Assembly (NCBI RefSeq): GCF_003938655.1
Contig: NZ_RJJT01000030.1
Location: forward strand, 1 to 64,000
From: Rhizobium pisi
GTDB taxonomy: Bacteria > Pseudomonadota > Alphaproteobacteria > Rhizobiales > Rhizobiaceae
Length of the DNA: 64,000 nucleotides
Direction of reading: 5' to 3'
Below the pieces are notes generated by a model. That model worked only from the letters and a program-made list of their open reading frames with translations, had not been told where the DNA came from and did no database searches. A program made the translations under genes and the position numbers. Below are positions 25,044-34,307 of the stretch, in pieces (position 1 is the stretch's first letter; every line of letters begins with the position of its first letter).

Positions 25044-25127
25044 CGTTTTTCTCCTTTAGGCAGGAGATAATCAAGGGCAGTCCGCCAAACCACCCGATTC
25101 TTGCGCCCCCGATCGAAATGCAATGCC

Positions 25128-25625
25128 TCAAATCCGCTGCTTGACCGTGGCGAGCGCGCCCTTGAAGGCCTTGGCGAAACTTTCGCGATCATCGGGATTG
25201 AGAAAGGAGCCAATATCGGTGCGCCGCCCCTCGCCGAAAATATGCATGGAGAGAATGCCGATCTCCTGGTGCCGGCGTACGAGGAAGCGGGCCCAGAACG
25301 GATTGAAATGATGCTCAACCATCTGTCCCGACGGCGTGAACTTGCGCACCGAAACATCCGTGCGTGACACCGTCACCTCTTCGCGCGCCTTTCCCGAGCG
25401 ATAGCTCAGCCAGAAGGCGCCGTAGAGCAGCGCGAAATCCAGTCCGAAGAAGAAGCCGATCGGCCAGGCGCCGGTGGCGACGAAGAACATGCCGTAGAGA
25501 AAACAGACGGCGCCGGAGAGGGCGAGCAATATCTTGAATCCCCTGCGTCCGAGCGAGCGGTGGGGGAAAAGCTCGGCTGCGAAAACAGGCTGCTCGTTGA
25601 AGCTGTCGGCGTTGCTTTCCTTCAT
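25128..25625 (-). CDS. DUF2244 membrane protein
   Basis: The 165-aa protein has two TM segments (about residues 30-72, ILLALSGAVCFLYGMFFVA and FFFGLDFALLYGAFWLSYR) and a soluble C-terminal beta-rich part, the pattern of DUF2244 proteins found in alphaproteobacteria; the function is unknown. The start at 25625 fits the family length; in-frame starts further upstream would overlap the divergent nth gene. Neither start has a good ribosome site. Confidence 0.75.
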   Translation of the reverse strand: MKESNADSFNEQPVFAAELFPHRSLGRRGFKILLALSGAVCFLYGMFFVATGAWPIGFFFGLDFALLYGAFWLSYRSGKAREEVTVSRTDVSVRKFTPSGQMVEHHFNPFWARFLVRRHQEIGILSMHIFGEGRRTDIGSFLNPDDRESFAKAFKGALATVKQRI

Positions 25626-25647
25626 GGCCGTTGAGTATAGATTCTCC

Positions 25648-26430
25648 ATGGCGAATCCGAAACTCAAATCAATCAGCAAACCGTCGCAAAATTCGAATGT
25701 GATCGCCCGCCGCAAGCCGGCGGCCGCGGTGAAGACCGCCTATTCGCTGGCCGAGCGCGAGGAGATTTTCCATCGCTTTTCGGTGCAGCGGCCCGAACCG
25801 CGGGGTGAACTCGAGCACACCAACCCCTTCACCCTTGTCGTGGCGGTGGCGCTCTCCGCCCAGGCCACCGATGCCGGTGTCAACAAGGCGACGCGGGCGC
25901 TGTTCAAGGTCGCCGATACGCCGCAGAAAATGCTCGATCTCGGAGAAGAGAAGGTCCGCGATTACATCAAGACGATCGGCCTTTATCGCAACAAGGCAAA
26001 GAACGTCATCGCGCTGTCGCAGATGCTGGTCGACGAATTCGCGGGCGAAGTGCCGGAAACGCGCGAGGAACTGGTTCGCCTGCCGGGCGTCGGCCGCAAG
26101 ACCGCCAACGTCGTGCTGTCCATGGCCTTCGGCCAGGCGACCATGGCCGTCGACACCCATATCTTCCGCATCGCCAATCGCATCAAGCTCGCGCCGGGCA
26201 AGACACCCGACGAGGTGGAAGAGCGACTGATGAAGGTCGTGCCGAAACATTACCTCTATCACGCCCATCACTGGCTGATCCTCCACGGCCGCTATACCTG
26301 CAAGGCACGGCGTCCGGAATGCGAACGTTGCGTCATCGCGGATATCTGCAAGTCTCCCGAAAAGAGCTGCGACATCCCGGCGCCGCTCGTCGAGCTACCG
26401 CCGCAGGTGATCGGTGAGGCCGTCGAGTAG
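25648..26430 (+). CDS. nth: Endonuclease III (DNA glycosylase/AP lyase)
   Basis: The 260-aa HhH-GPD glycosylase removes oxidised pyrimidines. The helix-hairpin-helix LPGVGRKTANVVLS carries the catalytic Lys, the catalytic Asp lies in AVDTHIFRIANR, and four cysteines (C-X6-C-X2-C-X5-C, in CKARRPECERCVIADIC) hold a 4Fe-4S cluster. It has an N-terminal basic extension of about 40 residues relative to the E. coli enzyme. ATG 25648 is chosen, with 25624 as alternative; neither has a clear ribosome site. Its 3' end overlaps the convergent tetR gene by 36 bp. Confidence 0.94.
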   Translation: MANPKLKSISKPSQNSNVIARRKPAAAVKTAYSLAEREEIFHRFSVQRPEPRGELEHTNPFTLVVAVALSAQATDAGVNKATRALFKVADTPQKMLDLGEEKVRDYIKTIGLYRNKAKNVIALSQMLVDEFAGEVPETREELVRLPGVGRKTANVVLSMAFGQATMAVDTHIFRIANRIKLAPGKTPDEVEERLMKVVPKHYLYHAHHWLILHGRYTCKARRPECERCVIADICKSPEKSCDIPAPLVELPPQVIGEAVE

Positions 26431-26973
26431 GGCCGCAATCGCCTGCTCGTAATCCCGCCGCCCGCCCCCCGCTTCGATCGCGATCGCCGCGCGGTCGAAG
26501 GCTGCCGACAGCAGCGACGTCAGCGGGCCGAGCATAGCGCCGGCTTCCGGAAGCATGGCTGCAAGCCCTGTGCGCAACGTCGCTTCCGCATTCTCCGCAT
26601 CGATCGTCGCAGCCGCTGATGGGCCGAGAACGGCAGGTGCCTCGATCAGCAACAGCCGTGTGCGCCCTTGCACCCTCATCGCATCGAAATAGGCCGAGGT
26701 ACCGGCAATCAGTGCGGCACGCGGCGCATCGTGCGACGCCGAGCGCTCCTCGATCGCCTCGGTTACCCCTTGCGCCTCGCATTCGATAACCGCGCGAAAG
26801 AGTGCCTTCTTGTCTTCAAAATGATGATAGAGCGCCCCCCGCGTCACGCCCGCCGCCGCCACGATCTCCGGCGTCGACGTTTCGGCATAACCCTTCTCGA
26901 CGAAAAGACACCGCCCGGCATCGATCAGCGCTTGTCTCGTCTGTTCCGTTCTCTCTCGATTGCTACGGCTCAT
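26395..26973 (-). CDS. TetR-family regulator (AcrR-like operator)
   Basis: The 192-aa protein has a TetR helix-turn-helix (about residues 8-55, STPEIVAAAGVTRGALYHHF, then DKKALF) and a TetR C-terminal domain. It diverges from a small VOC-family gene across 84 bp containing two TACATAC-type palindromes, one nearly identical to the published operator of E. coli AcrR. Repression of itself and the VOC gene is the simple model. ATG 26973 gives the standard length. The coding end overlaps nth by 36 bp, which is unusual for convergent genes. Confidence 0.87.
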   Translation of the reverse strand: MSRSNRERTEQTRQALIDAGRCLFVEKGYAETSTPEIVAAAGVTRGALYHHFEDKKALFRAVIECEAQGVTEAIEERSASHDAPRAALIAGTSAYFDAMRVQGRTRLLLIEAPAVLGPSAAATIDAENAEATLRTGLAAMLPEAGAMLGPLTSLLSAAFDRAAIAIEAGGGRRDYEQAIAALLDGLTDHLRR

Positions 26974-26984
26974 GCATGTCTCTT

Positions 26985-27008
26985 TACATACAATCTGAAT
27001 GTATGTTA
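26985..27008. promoter_or_regulatory. Candidate TetR operator (AcrR-box-like), site 1
   Basis: ACATAC (26986-26991) and GTATGT (27001-27006) are an inverted repeat around a 9-nt spacer, starting 12 bp from the tetR ATG. The whole matches the E. coli AcrR site (TACATACA, spacer, TGTATGTA) at nearly every position outside the spacer. Confidence 0.65.
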
Positions 27009-27017
27009 ACAGAAAAA

Positions 27018-27035
27018 ACATACAGACTGCATGTA
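27018..27035. promoter_or_regulatory. Candidate TetR operator, site 2
   Basis: ACATACAGACTGCATGTA repeats the ACATACA half-site of the neighbouring palindrome with a shorter, imperfect second half (CATGTA). It lies 22 bp upstream of the VOC gene start and would block its promoter. Confidence 0.5.
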
Positions 27036-27057
27036 AATTGGAAGAGGAGGGAAACAG

Positions 27058-27483
27058 ATGAAATCGACGAGCTATTATCCTGTCATCATGACCGGCGACG
27101 TTGGCGGCACCGCCGGCTTCTATTGCGCGCATTTCGGCTTCAAGGCGCTGTTCGAGAGCAATTGGTATGTTCATCTGCAATCGGCGGAGAAGGAGCATGT
27201 CGCGCTTGCCATCCTCGACGGCAGTCACGAGACCATCCCTGCCCTAGCCCGCGGCAAGGTCTCTGGCCTGCTCCTCAATTTCGAGGTCGCCGATGTCGAT
27301 GCGATCTATGCGGCCTGCCGGAATGCCGGCCTGCCGATTTTGAGGGAGATCCTCGATGAGGATTTCGGCCAGCGGCATTTCATCACCGCCGACCCGAACG
27401 GTGTGCTGATCGATATCATCACGCCGATCCCGCCGACCGCCGAATTCGCCTCAATGTACGACGCTTCAGCCCTGCCCGGCTGA
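27058..27483 (+). CDS. VOC-family (glyoxalase/bleomycin-resistance-like) protein
   Basis: The 141-aa protein has the paired beta-alpha-beta-beta-beta modules of the vicinal oxygen chelate fold: TAGFYCAHFGFKALFE in the first half and VDAIYAACRNAGL, then FITADPNGVLIDIITP in the second, where the late aspartate/glutamate positions would bind metal. It may detoxify or sequester a small compound. GAGGAGGGAAA precedes the ATG. It is divergent from, and probably repressed by, the TetR gene; the pair looks like a small inducible resistance unit. Confidence 0.82.
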   Translation: MKSTSYYPVIMTGDVGGTAGFYCAHFGFKALFESNWYVHLQSAEKEHVALAILDGSHETIPALARGKVSGLLLNFEVADVDAIYAACRNAGLPILREILDEDFGQRHFITADPNGVLIDIITPIPPTAEFASMYDASALPG

Positions 27484-27486
27484 GCC

Positions 27487-28200
27487 TCAGGCGCGCAAAC
27501 TGGCGTCGCGCGCCGAAATCAGCTTGTGCAGATGCACCATCATGCCGGCGGCAAAGAGCGGCGTCAGAAGATTGACGATGGGAATTGCCAGAAAGAGTGC
27601 GATCACCAGTCCGCCAAGAAAGACGGTGGGCGCATTCCTGGCCCGGAAGAGCCGCGCCTCGTCAGGCGCACGGAAGCGCATGGCGGCGAATTCGAAGAAT
27701 TCACGCCCGAGTAGATAGCCATTCACCAGAAAGAATGCGACCAGGTTGATGCCGGGAATGAACAACAGCAGCAGCGCCACGATATTGCCGAGGATCACCA
27801 CGCCGAGGAACTTGATCGAGCTTGCCATCGCCGGACCAAGCGGCATGGCGGTGCCCGGCGCGTCCTTGGGATAGTCGCGCTTTTCGATGACATCGGCGAC
27901 ATCATCGAGGAACAGGCCGGCGATCAGCGCAGTCACCGGCGAAAGCAAAAGCGCCAGCAGGAGCGCGAGACCGATGCCGGCAAGAATCGCGAAGACGAAG
28001 GCGAACCACCCCGCCCAATCCGGCAGGTCGGGAAAGAAACTCGTGAGCCAAGGGAAAAGGAAGGCCATGAAGGCTCCGCGCAGCGCGAACCAGAGGCCGA
28101 CCAGCACGAGAATCGTCAGGCCGAGCACCTTCCAGAAGACAGACCGTGTCTCCGGCGCGAACAAATTGGCGAGGGAAAGTCGAGCGGCGTCAAGGATCAT
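27487..28200 (-). CDS. EI24/CysZ-like membrane protein
   Basis: The 237-aa protein has four or more long TM segments and the EI24-domain features (LLALLLSPVTALIAGLFLDDVADVIEKR in two pieces, and a NGYLLGREFFEFAAMR motif after TM helices). CysZ relatives import sulphate, but many EI24 proteins have no proven role. The start at 28200 (MILDAARLSL) is chosen because upstream residues are low in conservation value. It converges on the VOC gene with a 3-bp gap. Confidence 0.78.
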   Translation of the reverse strand: MILDAARLSLANLFAPETRSVFWKVLGLTILVLVGLWFALRGAFMAFLFPWLTSFFPDLPDWAGWFAFVFAILAGIGLALLLALLLSPVTALIAGLFLDDVADVIEKRDYPKDAPGTAMPLGPAMASSIKFLGVVILGNIVALLLLFIPGINLVAFFLVNGYLLGREFFEFAAMRFRAPDEARLFRARNAPTVFLGGLVIALFLAIPIVNLLTPLFAAGMMVHLHKLISARDASLRA

Positions 28201-28289
28201 GTCTTCGGCGTCTCCGTTTGCGCGCAAAGATGTAGGAAAGGCAGACGCCACCGGCAAGAGAGAATAAAATTGCATGCTGTACTAGAAAA

Positions 28290-28317
28290 CTTGTCGAAAA
28301 ATAAATGCTAATATAAT
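28290..28317 (+). promoter_or_regulatory. Candidate housekeeping promoter of the RpiR gene
   Basis: CTTGTC, 16 nt, TATAAT, in a locally AT-rich stretch that stands out from its surroundings. Predicted start near 28324. The 236-bp gap 28201-28436 holds this promoter and nothing else obvious. Confidence 0.5.
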
Positions 28318-28436
28318 ATTGTGAGATATCAGAATATGCATGGGCCTGAGAAGCAGCTTCCGTAATAGTTGCAAAGACAACGGGTCGCAACAGCGCGTCC
28401 GCGGAGCGCCTCTGAGGGAAGACGGGGGAGGCTGAT

Positions 28437-29291
28437 GTGGAAGATTTTGTACACAAACTCAGGCAATACGTAAAAACCGGTACGCCAGCCGAGCGTCGTA
28501 TCGCGAAATATTTCACCGAGCACCTGAACGACCTGCCGTTTGAGACAGCCGCGTCCGTCGCCGACAGGCTGGACCTTTCGCCGATGACCGTCGGACGCTT
28601 CCTGCGCGCGCTCGGTTATCAGGGGCTGGACAGCGTCAAGGTGGAAATCCGCGAGACGGTAACGACGTCGCCGGCGCAATTGCAGAGCGCCATGACCGAG
28701 CTGCATGAGGACGCCGCCGAGGGCAAACCGCTCGCCGTGCTGGTCGCCGAACAAATCCAGGCGCTCCATCACATCTACCATCTGACGGCGCAGCCGAACT
28801 GGGCCGAAGCCGTCGGCCTGATCAGCACGGCCCGGGAAGTGTCGATCGCTACCCATGCCAGGCTTTCAAGCCTGGCCAATCATTTCTGTCAGAGGCTGAC
28901 GCAGGCCCGCGACGGCGTACGCACGCTCGACAGCGCCGACAACCGTTTCGCCGAACTCTTCGCTAGGCTGGCGGTCGACGATGCGCTGCTCGTCATCATC
29001 GACTGTCGCCGCTTCGCCAAGGCGCGCCTCCTTGCCCGGACAGCGCGGCGTTACGGCTACAAGGTCGTTCTCATTTCGCCACAGCAAGCGGACTGGATGG
29101 CCGACCAGTCGAACGTGATGCTGCCCCTGCCGGCCGCCCGCGCTCCCGATCTCGACAATCTTCCGCCGCTGATCGCACTGCTCGATTGCCTATCGGAATC
29201 CGTCATTCTCGAAGTCGGAGAGGAAGCCGCGCTCCGCCGCCGCCGCATGCTGGAATTTGCAACAGTCCTCGGCGAGACGGCGAACCACTAA
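28437..29291 (+). CDS. RpiR-family transcriptional regulator (HTH-SIS)
   Basis: The 284-aa protein has an RpiR helix-turn-helix (about residues 15-75, FETAASVADRLDLSPMTVGRFLRALG) and a SIS phosphosugar-binding domain (about 125-260). The GTG start lies in GATGTGG after GGGGGAGG, the same ATGTG arrangement as in the SorC gene at 23 kb. It converges on the FGGY kinase at the end of the polyol operon, so a role in sensing a sugar phosphate made there is plausible but unproven. Confidence 0.85.
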   Translation: MEDFVHKLRQYVKTGTPAERRIAKYFTEHLNDLPFETAASVADRLDLSPMTVGRFLRALGYQGLDSVKVEIRETVTTSPAQLQSAMTELHEDAAEGKPLAVLVAEQIQALHHIYHLTAQPNWAEAVGLISTAREVSIATHARLSSLANHFCQRLTQARDGVRTLDSADNRFAELFARLAVDDALLVIIDCRRFAKARLLARTARRYGYKVVLISPQQADWMADQSNVMLPLPAARAPDLDNLPPLIALLDCLSESVILEVGEEAALRRRRMLEFATVLGETANH

Positions 29292-29359
29292 GCAATTCTG
29301 CCAAGATGCGAGGGATAGAGTATTTCCGTGGTTCCAGGAAAAACGGAATGCTCTGACCG

Positions 29360-30943
29360 TTATTGCATCGCTTCCAGTTCGGCCCGATGCCGGTACATGG
29401 CAAGCAGACGGCGATAGTCGCGGTCGTAGAGCGCCTGCTTCGCCTTGTCGGGAAGCCGTTCGTCGCCGCCCGGATACATCGCCTCGCCGGCCGCTGCCAG
29501 ATCCTTGTGCAGGCCGCAGGCGACGGATGCTGCGATCGCGGTGCCGAGCAGCACCGCTTCATTCATCTTCGGCACCACCACCTTGCAGCCGGTGGCGTCA
29601 CAATAAAGCTCCATCAGCACCGGGTTCTTCACATGACCGCCGGCGATATGCAGCGTATCGGGCACGTAACCGTATTCCTTCATCGTCTCCAGGATGTGGC
29701 GGATCCCGAGCGCGATCGCCACCGCCGTGCGCCAATAAAGCGCGCAGAGGCTGTCGAAGGAAGCATCGAGCGTCAACCCGCTGACGACGCCGACGGCATG
29801 CGGATCGGCGAGCGGCGAGCGATTGCCGTGAAAATCCGGCAGCACGAAAATGCGCGCGCCGAAGTCGTCGCCTTCCTCTGCCCGCAATTCGGCGATGCGC
29901 GCCACGATCTTCTGATGCAGCGCCGCCGTCGGCTCGCCGCCGGCCGCATGCATGCGCACGATATGGTCAAGCAGCGCGCCGGTCGCAGATTGCCCGGCCT
30001 CCACTAGCCAGCATTGCGGGAAGACCGCCTCGTAATAAGGCCCCCACATGCCGTGGCTCGGCTTGCGCTCTTGTGAAAAAGCGACGATGCAGCTCGACGT
30101 GCCGGCGATCAGCGCCAGCTGGTGCTCGCGTTTCACAGGATCGGCGGCGTAACCGCCGAGCGAGCCGAGTGCGCCGGCATAAGCATCGATCATCCCGGCC
30201 GAAACATGGCAGTCCGTGGTCAGCCCAAGCGCCTCGGCCGCTTCCTGCGTCAGCCGTCCGACGCTCTCTCCGACAGGCGCGGTCTCTTCCGGCAGGTTCC
30301 CACGCGCCTGAAGGTCCTCAAGACCGATCCGCTCCAGGAAATCCTGCTGCCAGCCCTTTTCGAGATGGGCGAGATAGTTCCACTTTGCCGTCAGCGTGCA
30401 GCGTGAACGGGCAAGCGAGCCGGTCGATTTCCAGGTCATGAAATCGGCGAGGTCGAAGAAATAGCCGGCCTTTTCCCATGTGGCGGGCAGCTTCTTCTTC
30501 AGCCACATCAGCTTCGGCATCTCCATCTCCGGCGACATCACGTGGCCGGAATGTTCGAGCACCCTGTGCTCCGTCGCCGTGCAGAAATCGGCTTCCTTCA
30601 GAGCCCGGTGGTCGAGCCAGACGATCGTGTCGAAACGCCTCTCGCCGCCCGTGGAAACGCTGATCTGCCGGCCTTCGATATCGCGAACGACGAGCGAACA
30701 GGTGGCGTCAAAACCGATCGCTCCGACAGAGGCGGCGGCGATGCCCGATTGCTCCATCGCCCTGCGCACCGTTATGCAGACGGCCGACCAGATATCTTCG
30801 GAATCATGTTCGGCATGGTTCTCGCGCGGCCGGTTCATGACGATCGGCTGCTCGGCCTTGGCGAGCAGCCGGCCGCGTGCATTGAAGACGCCGGCGCGCG
30901 CGCTGCCCGTGCCGATATCCACCGCAACCACATGATCACCCAT
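29360..30943 (-). CDS. FGGY-family carbohydrate kinase (D-ribulokinase-like)
   Basis: The 527-aa kinase opens with the phosphate-binding loop VAVDIGTGSARAGVF and carries GNRSPLADPHAVG and the ATP-site AGGHVKNPVLMELY. GNRSP-type motifs are typical of the ribulokinase / YDR109C branch rather than glycerol kinase; xylulokinase activity cannot be excluded. It would phosphorylate the ketose formed by the polyol dehydrogenase encoded upstream. Its ATG overlaps the HAD stop by one base (TGATG), so translation is coupled. It is the last gene of the smo-type operon. Confidence 0.85.
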   Translation of the reverse strand: MGDHVVAVDIGTGSARAGVFNARGRLLAKAEQPIVMNRPRENHAEHDSEDIWSAVCITVRRAMEQSGIAAASVGAIGFDATCSLVVRDIEGRQISVSTGGERRFDTIVWLDHRALKEADFCTATEHRVLEHSGHVMSPEMEMPKLMWLKKKLPATWEKAGYFFDLADFMTWKSTGSLARSRCTLTAKWNYLAHLEKGWQQDFLERIGLEDLQARGNLPEETAPVGESVGRLTQEAAEALGLTTDCHVSAGMIDAYAGALGSLGGYAADPVKREHQLALIAGTSSCIVAFSQERKPSHGMWGPYYEAVFPQCWLVEAGQSATGALLDHIVRMHAAGGEPTAALHQKIVARIAELRAEEGDDFGARIFVLPDFHGNRSPLADPHAVGVVSGLTLDASFDSLCALYWRTAVAIALGIRHILETMKEYGYVPDTLHIAGGHVKNPVLMELYCDATGCKVVVPKMNEAVLLGTAIAASVACGLHKDLAAAGEAMYPGGDERLPDKAKQALYDRDYRRLLAMYRHRAELEAMQ

Positions 30944-31632
30944 CAAGACTTGGTCCCGTGCAGCTTGTGTTTGCGGACAAGGTGTATCAAATCCGGCATG
31001 GCGTCAAACACCACTTCCGGCGAAAGCCGATCGAGTTCGGCGCGGTATCCGGCAAAGTTGGCGTGCGATCCGCCGGTGAAGGCAAAGACCGTCATGCCCG
31101 CCGCCTTGGCCGCCGCGACACCGGCCGGACTGTCCTCGACGACGACGCAGGATGCGGGCTCCACATGCATCTCACGCGCCGCATGCAGAAAGAGATCGGG
31201 CGCCGGTTTGCCGCGCTTGACCATCGTCGCGCTGAAGATGTCGGGCAACCTGTCGAGAAGTCCGGTGACGGAAAGCGACAGCCGGATCCGCTCCATCTGG
31301 CTGGATGAGGCGACGCAGCAGGGAATGCCGAGCCCATCGATGGTCGCAGCAATCCCCTCGATCGGCTTCAATTCGGTACGGAAGCGGGCATAGAGATCAG
31401 TACGGATGCGCTCGAGGAATTCCTCGCCGGCATGGACGTTGAATTCGACTTCGAGCGTATCGATGACGGTCGAAAGGCTGCGGCCGAGAAAGCGCTCGTA
31501 AGCCTGATCCTCGGTGATCGAGACGCCGAAATCATTCATCGCGCTGACGAGCACGCGGATCGAGATCGGTTCGCTGTCGACGAGCACGCCGTCGCAATCG
31601 AAGATGACCAGCCCTGGTTCACTATCAGCCAT
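30943..31632 (-). CDS. HAD-superfamily hydrolase (sugar phosphatase type)
   Basis: The 229-aa protein has HAD motif I DCDGVLVDSEP (nucleophile Asp near residue 12), motif II in CVASSS, the motif III lysine in KRGKPAPD and motif IV VVEDSPAG. This is the beta-phosphoglucomutase / sugar-phosphatase subfamily with a helical cap. Position between mtlK and the FGGY kinase suggests dephosphorylation of a side-product sugar or polyol phosphate. It is coupled to the kinase by a TGATG junction. Confidence 0.85.
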   Translation of the reverse strand: MADSEPGLVIFDCDGVLVDSEPISIRVLVSAMNDFGVSITEDQAYERFLGRSLSTVIDTLEVEFNVHAGEEFLERIRTDLYARFRTELKPIEGIAATIDGLGIPCCVASSSQMERIRLSLSVTGLLDRLPDIFSATMVKRGKPAPDLFLHAAREMHVEPASCVVVEDSPAGVAAAKAAGMTVFAFTGGSHANFAGYRAELDRLSPEVVFDAMPDLIHLVRKHKLHGTKS

Positions 31633-31694
31633 GAAAGACCCAACCTGAGTTCAATTCGGACGTGCAACGCCCCGCTTCGTCCGCAAGGCCGGAT

Positions 31695-31721
31695 GGATGG
31701 CGGCAGCGCGCGCCGCCATCC
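31695..31721 (-). terminator. Stable hairpin between mtlK and the HAD gene
   Basis: GGATGGCGGC (31695-31704) pairs perfectly with GCCGCCATCC (31712-31721) over a 7-nt loop, 7 bp after the mtlK stop. There is no T tract. As the same-strand HAD gene follows, it is more likely an attenuator or processing/stability element than a full stop. Confidence 0.5.
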
Positions 31722-31728
31722 GGAATTC

Positions 31729-33210
31729 CTACACTGCCAACTTACCGTCGAGATAGAGCTGCAGCGTCTCCCGCGTGCCCTTTTCCCACAGGCTATTGAG
31801 AGCATGTGCGAAACGCTTGCGGAAAAGTTCGGATTTCGCCACTTCGCCGAAAATATCGTCGAAGGCGAGAAAGGCCGACGGATCGTCCTTTGCCTTCAGG
31901 GCTGCCGCATGCAGGCGGTCGGCGCTCGCATCGTTGAAGACGATATCGTTGCCGCTGTCGGTCTTGCCGGCGAAATAACGGCACCAGAGCGCCGAAACCA
32001 ATGCCAGGCCGACGACGTCCCTGCCCTGGCGGAGATTGTCGAGCGTCGAGGGCAGGATGAATTTCGGCTGGCGGTTCGAGCCGTCCTGCGCAAGCCGCGG
32101 AATGGTGTCGGCGATCTTCGGATTGAGCAGGCGATGTTCGATCAGAGCAAAATAATCGGTCAGCGACGTGTTCGGCACCGGCGGCACGATCGGAATGATC
32201 TCGTCTTTCTCGAGCTTGGCGAGGAAGGCGCGGATCAACGGGTCTTCCATGGAATCATGAACGAAGTGAATGTCCATCAGCGCCGCAGGATAGGCGATTG
32301 CGGCATGCCCGCCGTTCAGGATGCGGATCTTCATATGCTCGTAGGGCGTGACATCAGGAACAAAGGTCACGCCAACCTTTTCCAGCGCCGGGCGGCCCGC
32401 CGTGAACTTGTCTTCAAGCACCCATTGCTTGAATTCCTCGCAATAGACCGGCCAGTTGTCCTCGATCTGGAAATGCTCGTTGAGGAAATCGATCTCCCGC
32501 TGACCGGTCGCCGGCGTGATACGGTCGACCATCGCATTCGGGAAGGCGACATTCGCCCGGATCCATTCGGCAAGGGCAGGATCGGAAAGGGCCGCCGTGC
32601 CAACCACGGCATTGGCGGTGACGACGCCGTTATGGGGAATGTTGTCGCAGGACATCACTGTGAAGGGTCCGATGCCCCTATCCTTGCGCGCCTTCAGCCC
32701 GGCGACAACAAGGCCGAAGACTGTCTTCGGCGCGGAGGGGTTTTGTCCATCGGCAGCAATTGCCGGATGAGCCGGATTGAATGTGCCTGATGCATCGATG
32801 AAATAACCGCCCTCGGTGATGGTCATCGAAACGATGCGGATCTCGGGATCGGCAAGCCTGGCGATGATCGCGGCGGAATCGCCGACCGGAAGGATGTCGA
32901 TCATCGGCGCGGTGACGCGCGCCGCGGTTCTGTTGTTGTCCTGTTCGACCACCGTCGTCAGAAAATCCTGGGCCGCGAGCTTTTCGCGCATGGCTGCATC
33001 CGACGGCAGCACGCCGGCGCCGACAATCGCCCAGTCGTGGTCGGTGCCCTGATTGAAGAGATCATCGAGGTAGATCGCCTGGTGGGCGCGATGGAAATTG
33101 CCGACGCCGAAGTGCACGATGCCGGCTTTCAGCGACGCCCTGTCATAACCAGGGATGGCGGCAGTGCGCGCCGCGTCGGAAAGCGTTGCCAGCGATAGTT
33201 TGCACGTCAT
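31729..33210 (-). CDS. mtlK: Polyol (mannitol/arabitol-type) long-chain dehydrogenase
   Basis: The 493-aa enzyme is a long-chain zinc-independent polyol dehydrogenase. It has an N-terminal Rossmann region (IVHFGVGNFHRAHQA near residue 32), the signature TEGGYF, CDNIPHNG, and the catalytic Lys/Asn/His region KIRILNGGHAAIAYPA. It oxidises mannitol, arabitol or a related polyol to the 2-ketose with NAD+. It is downstream of the smoEFGK importer genes in the same orientation (80 bp from smoK). Confidence 0.92.
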   Translation of the reverse strand: MTCKLSLATLSDAARTAAIPGYDRASLKAGIVHFGVGNFHRAHQAIYLDDLFNQGTDHDWAIVGAGVLPSDAAMREKLAAQDFLTTVVEQDNNRTAARVTAPMIDILPVGDSAAIIARLADPEIRIVSMTITEGGYFIDASGTFNPAHPAIAADGQNPSAPKTVFGLVVAGLKARKDRGIGPFTVMSCDNIPHNGVVTANAVVGTAALSDPALAEWIRANVAFPNAMVDRITPATGQREIDFLNEHFQIEDNWPVYCEEFKQWVLEDKFTAGRPALEKVGVTFVPDVTPYEHMKIRILNGGHAAIAYPAALMDIHFVHDSMEDPLIRAFLAKLEKDEIIPIVPPVPNTSLTDYFALIEHRLLNPKIADTIPRLAQDGSNRQPKFILPSTLDNLRQGRDVVGLALVSALWCRYFAGKTDSGNDIVFNDASADRLHAAALKAKDDPSAFLAFDDIFGEVAKSELFRKRFAHALNSLWEKGTRETLQLYLDGKLAV

Positions 33211-33290
33211 GATTCAGTCCTCTTGAAGGTCTTGCCGAGACGGCCGGGCGCCATCGTCCGGCTCGCATGCCTGCCCCCCGGCGGCGCGCC

Positions 33291-34289
<999 letters not shown>

Positions 34290-34307
34290 GTTTCTCTCCC
34301 TTTTATC

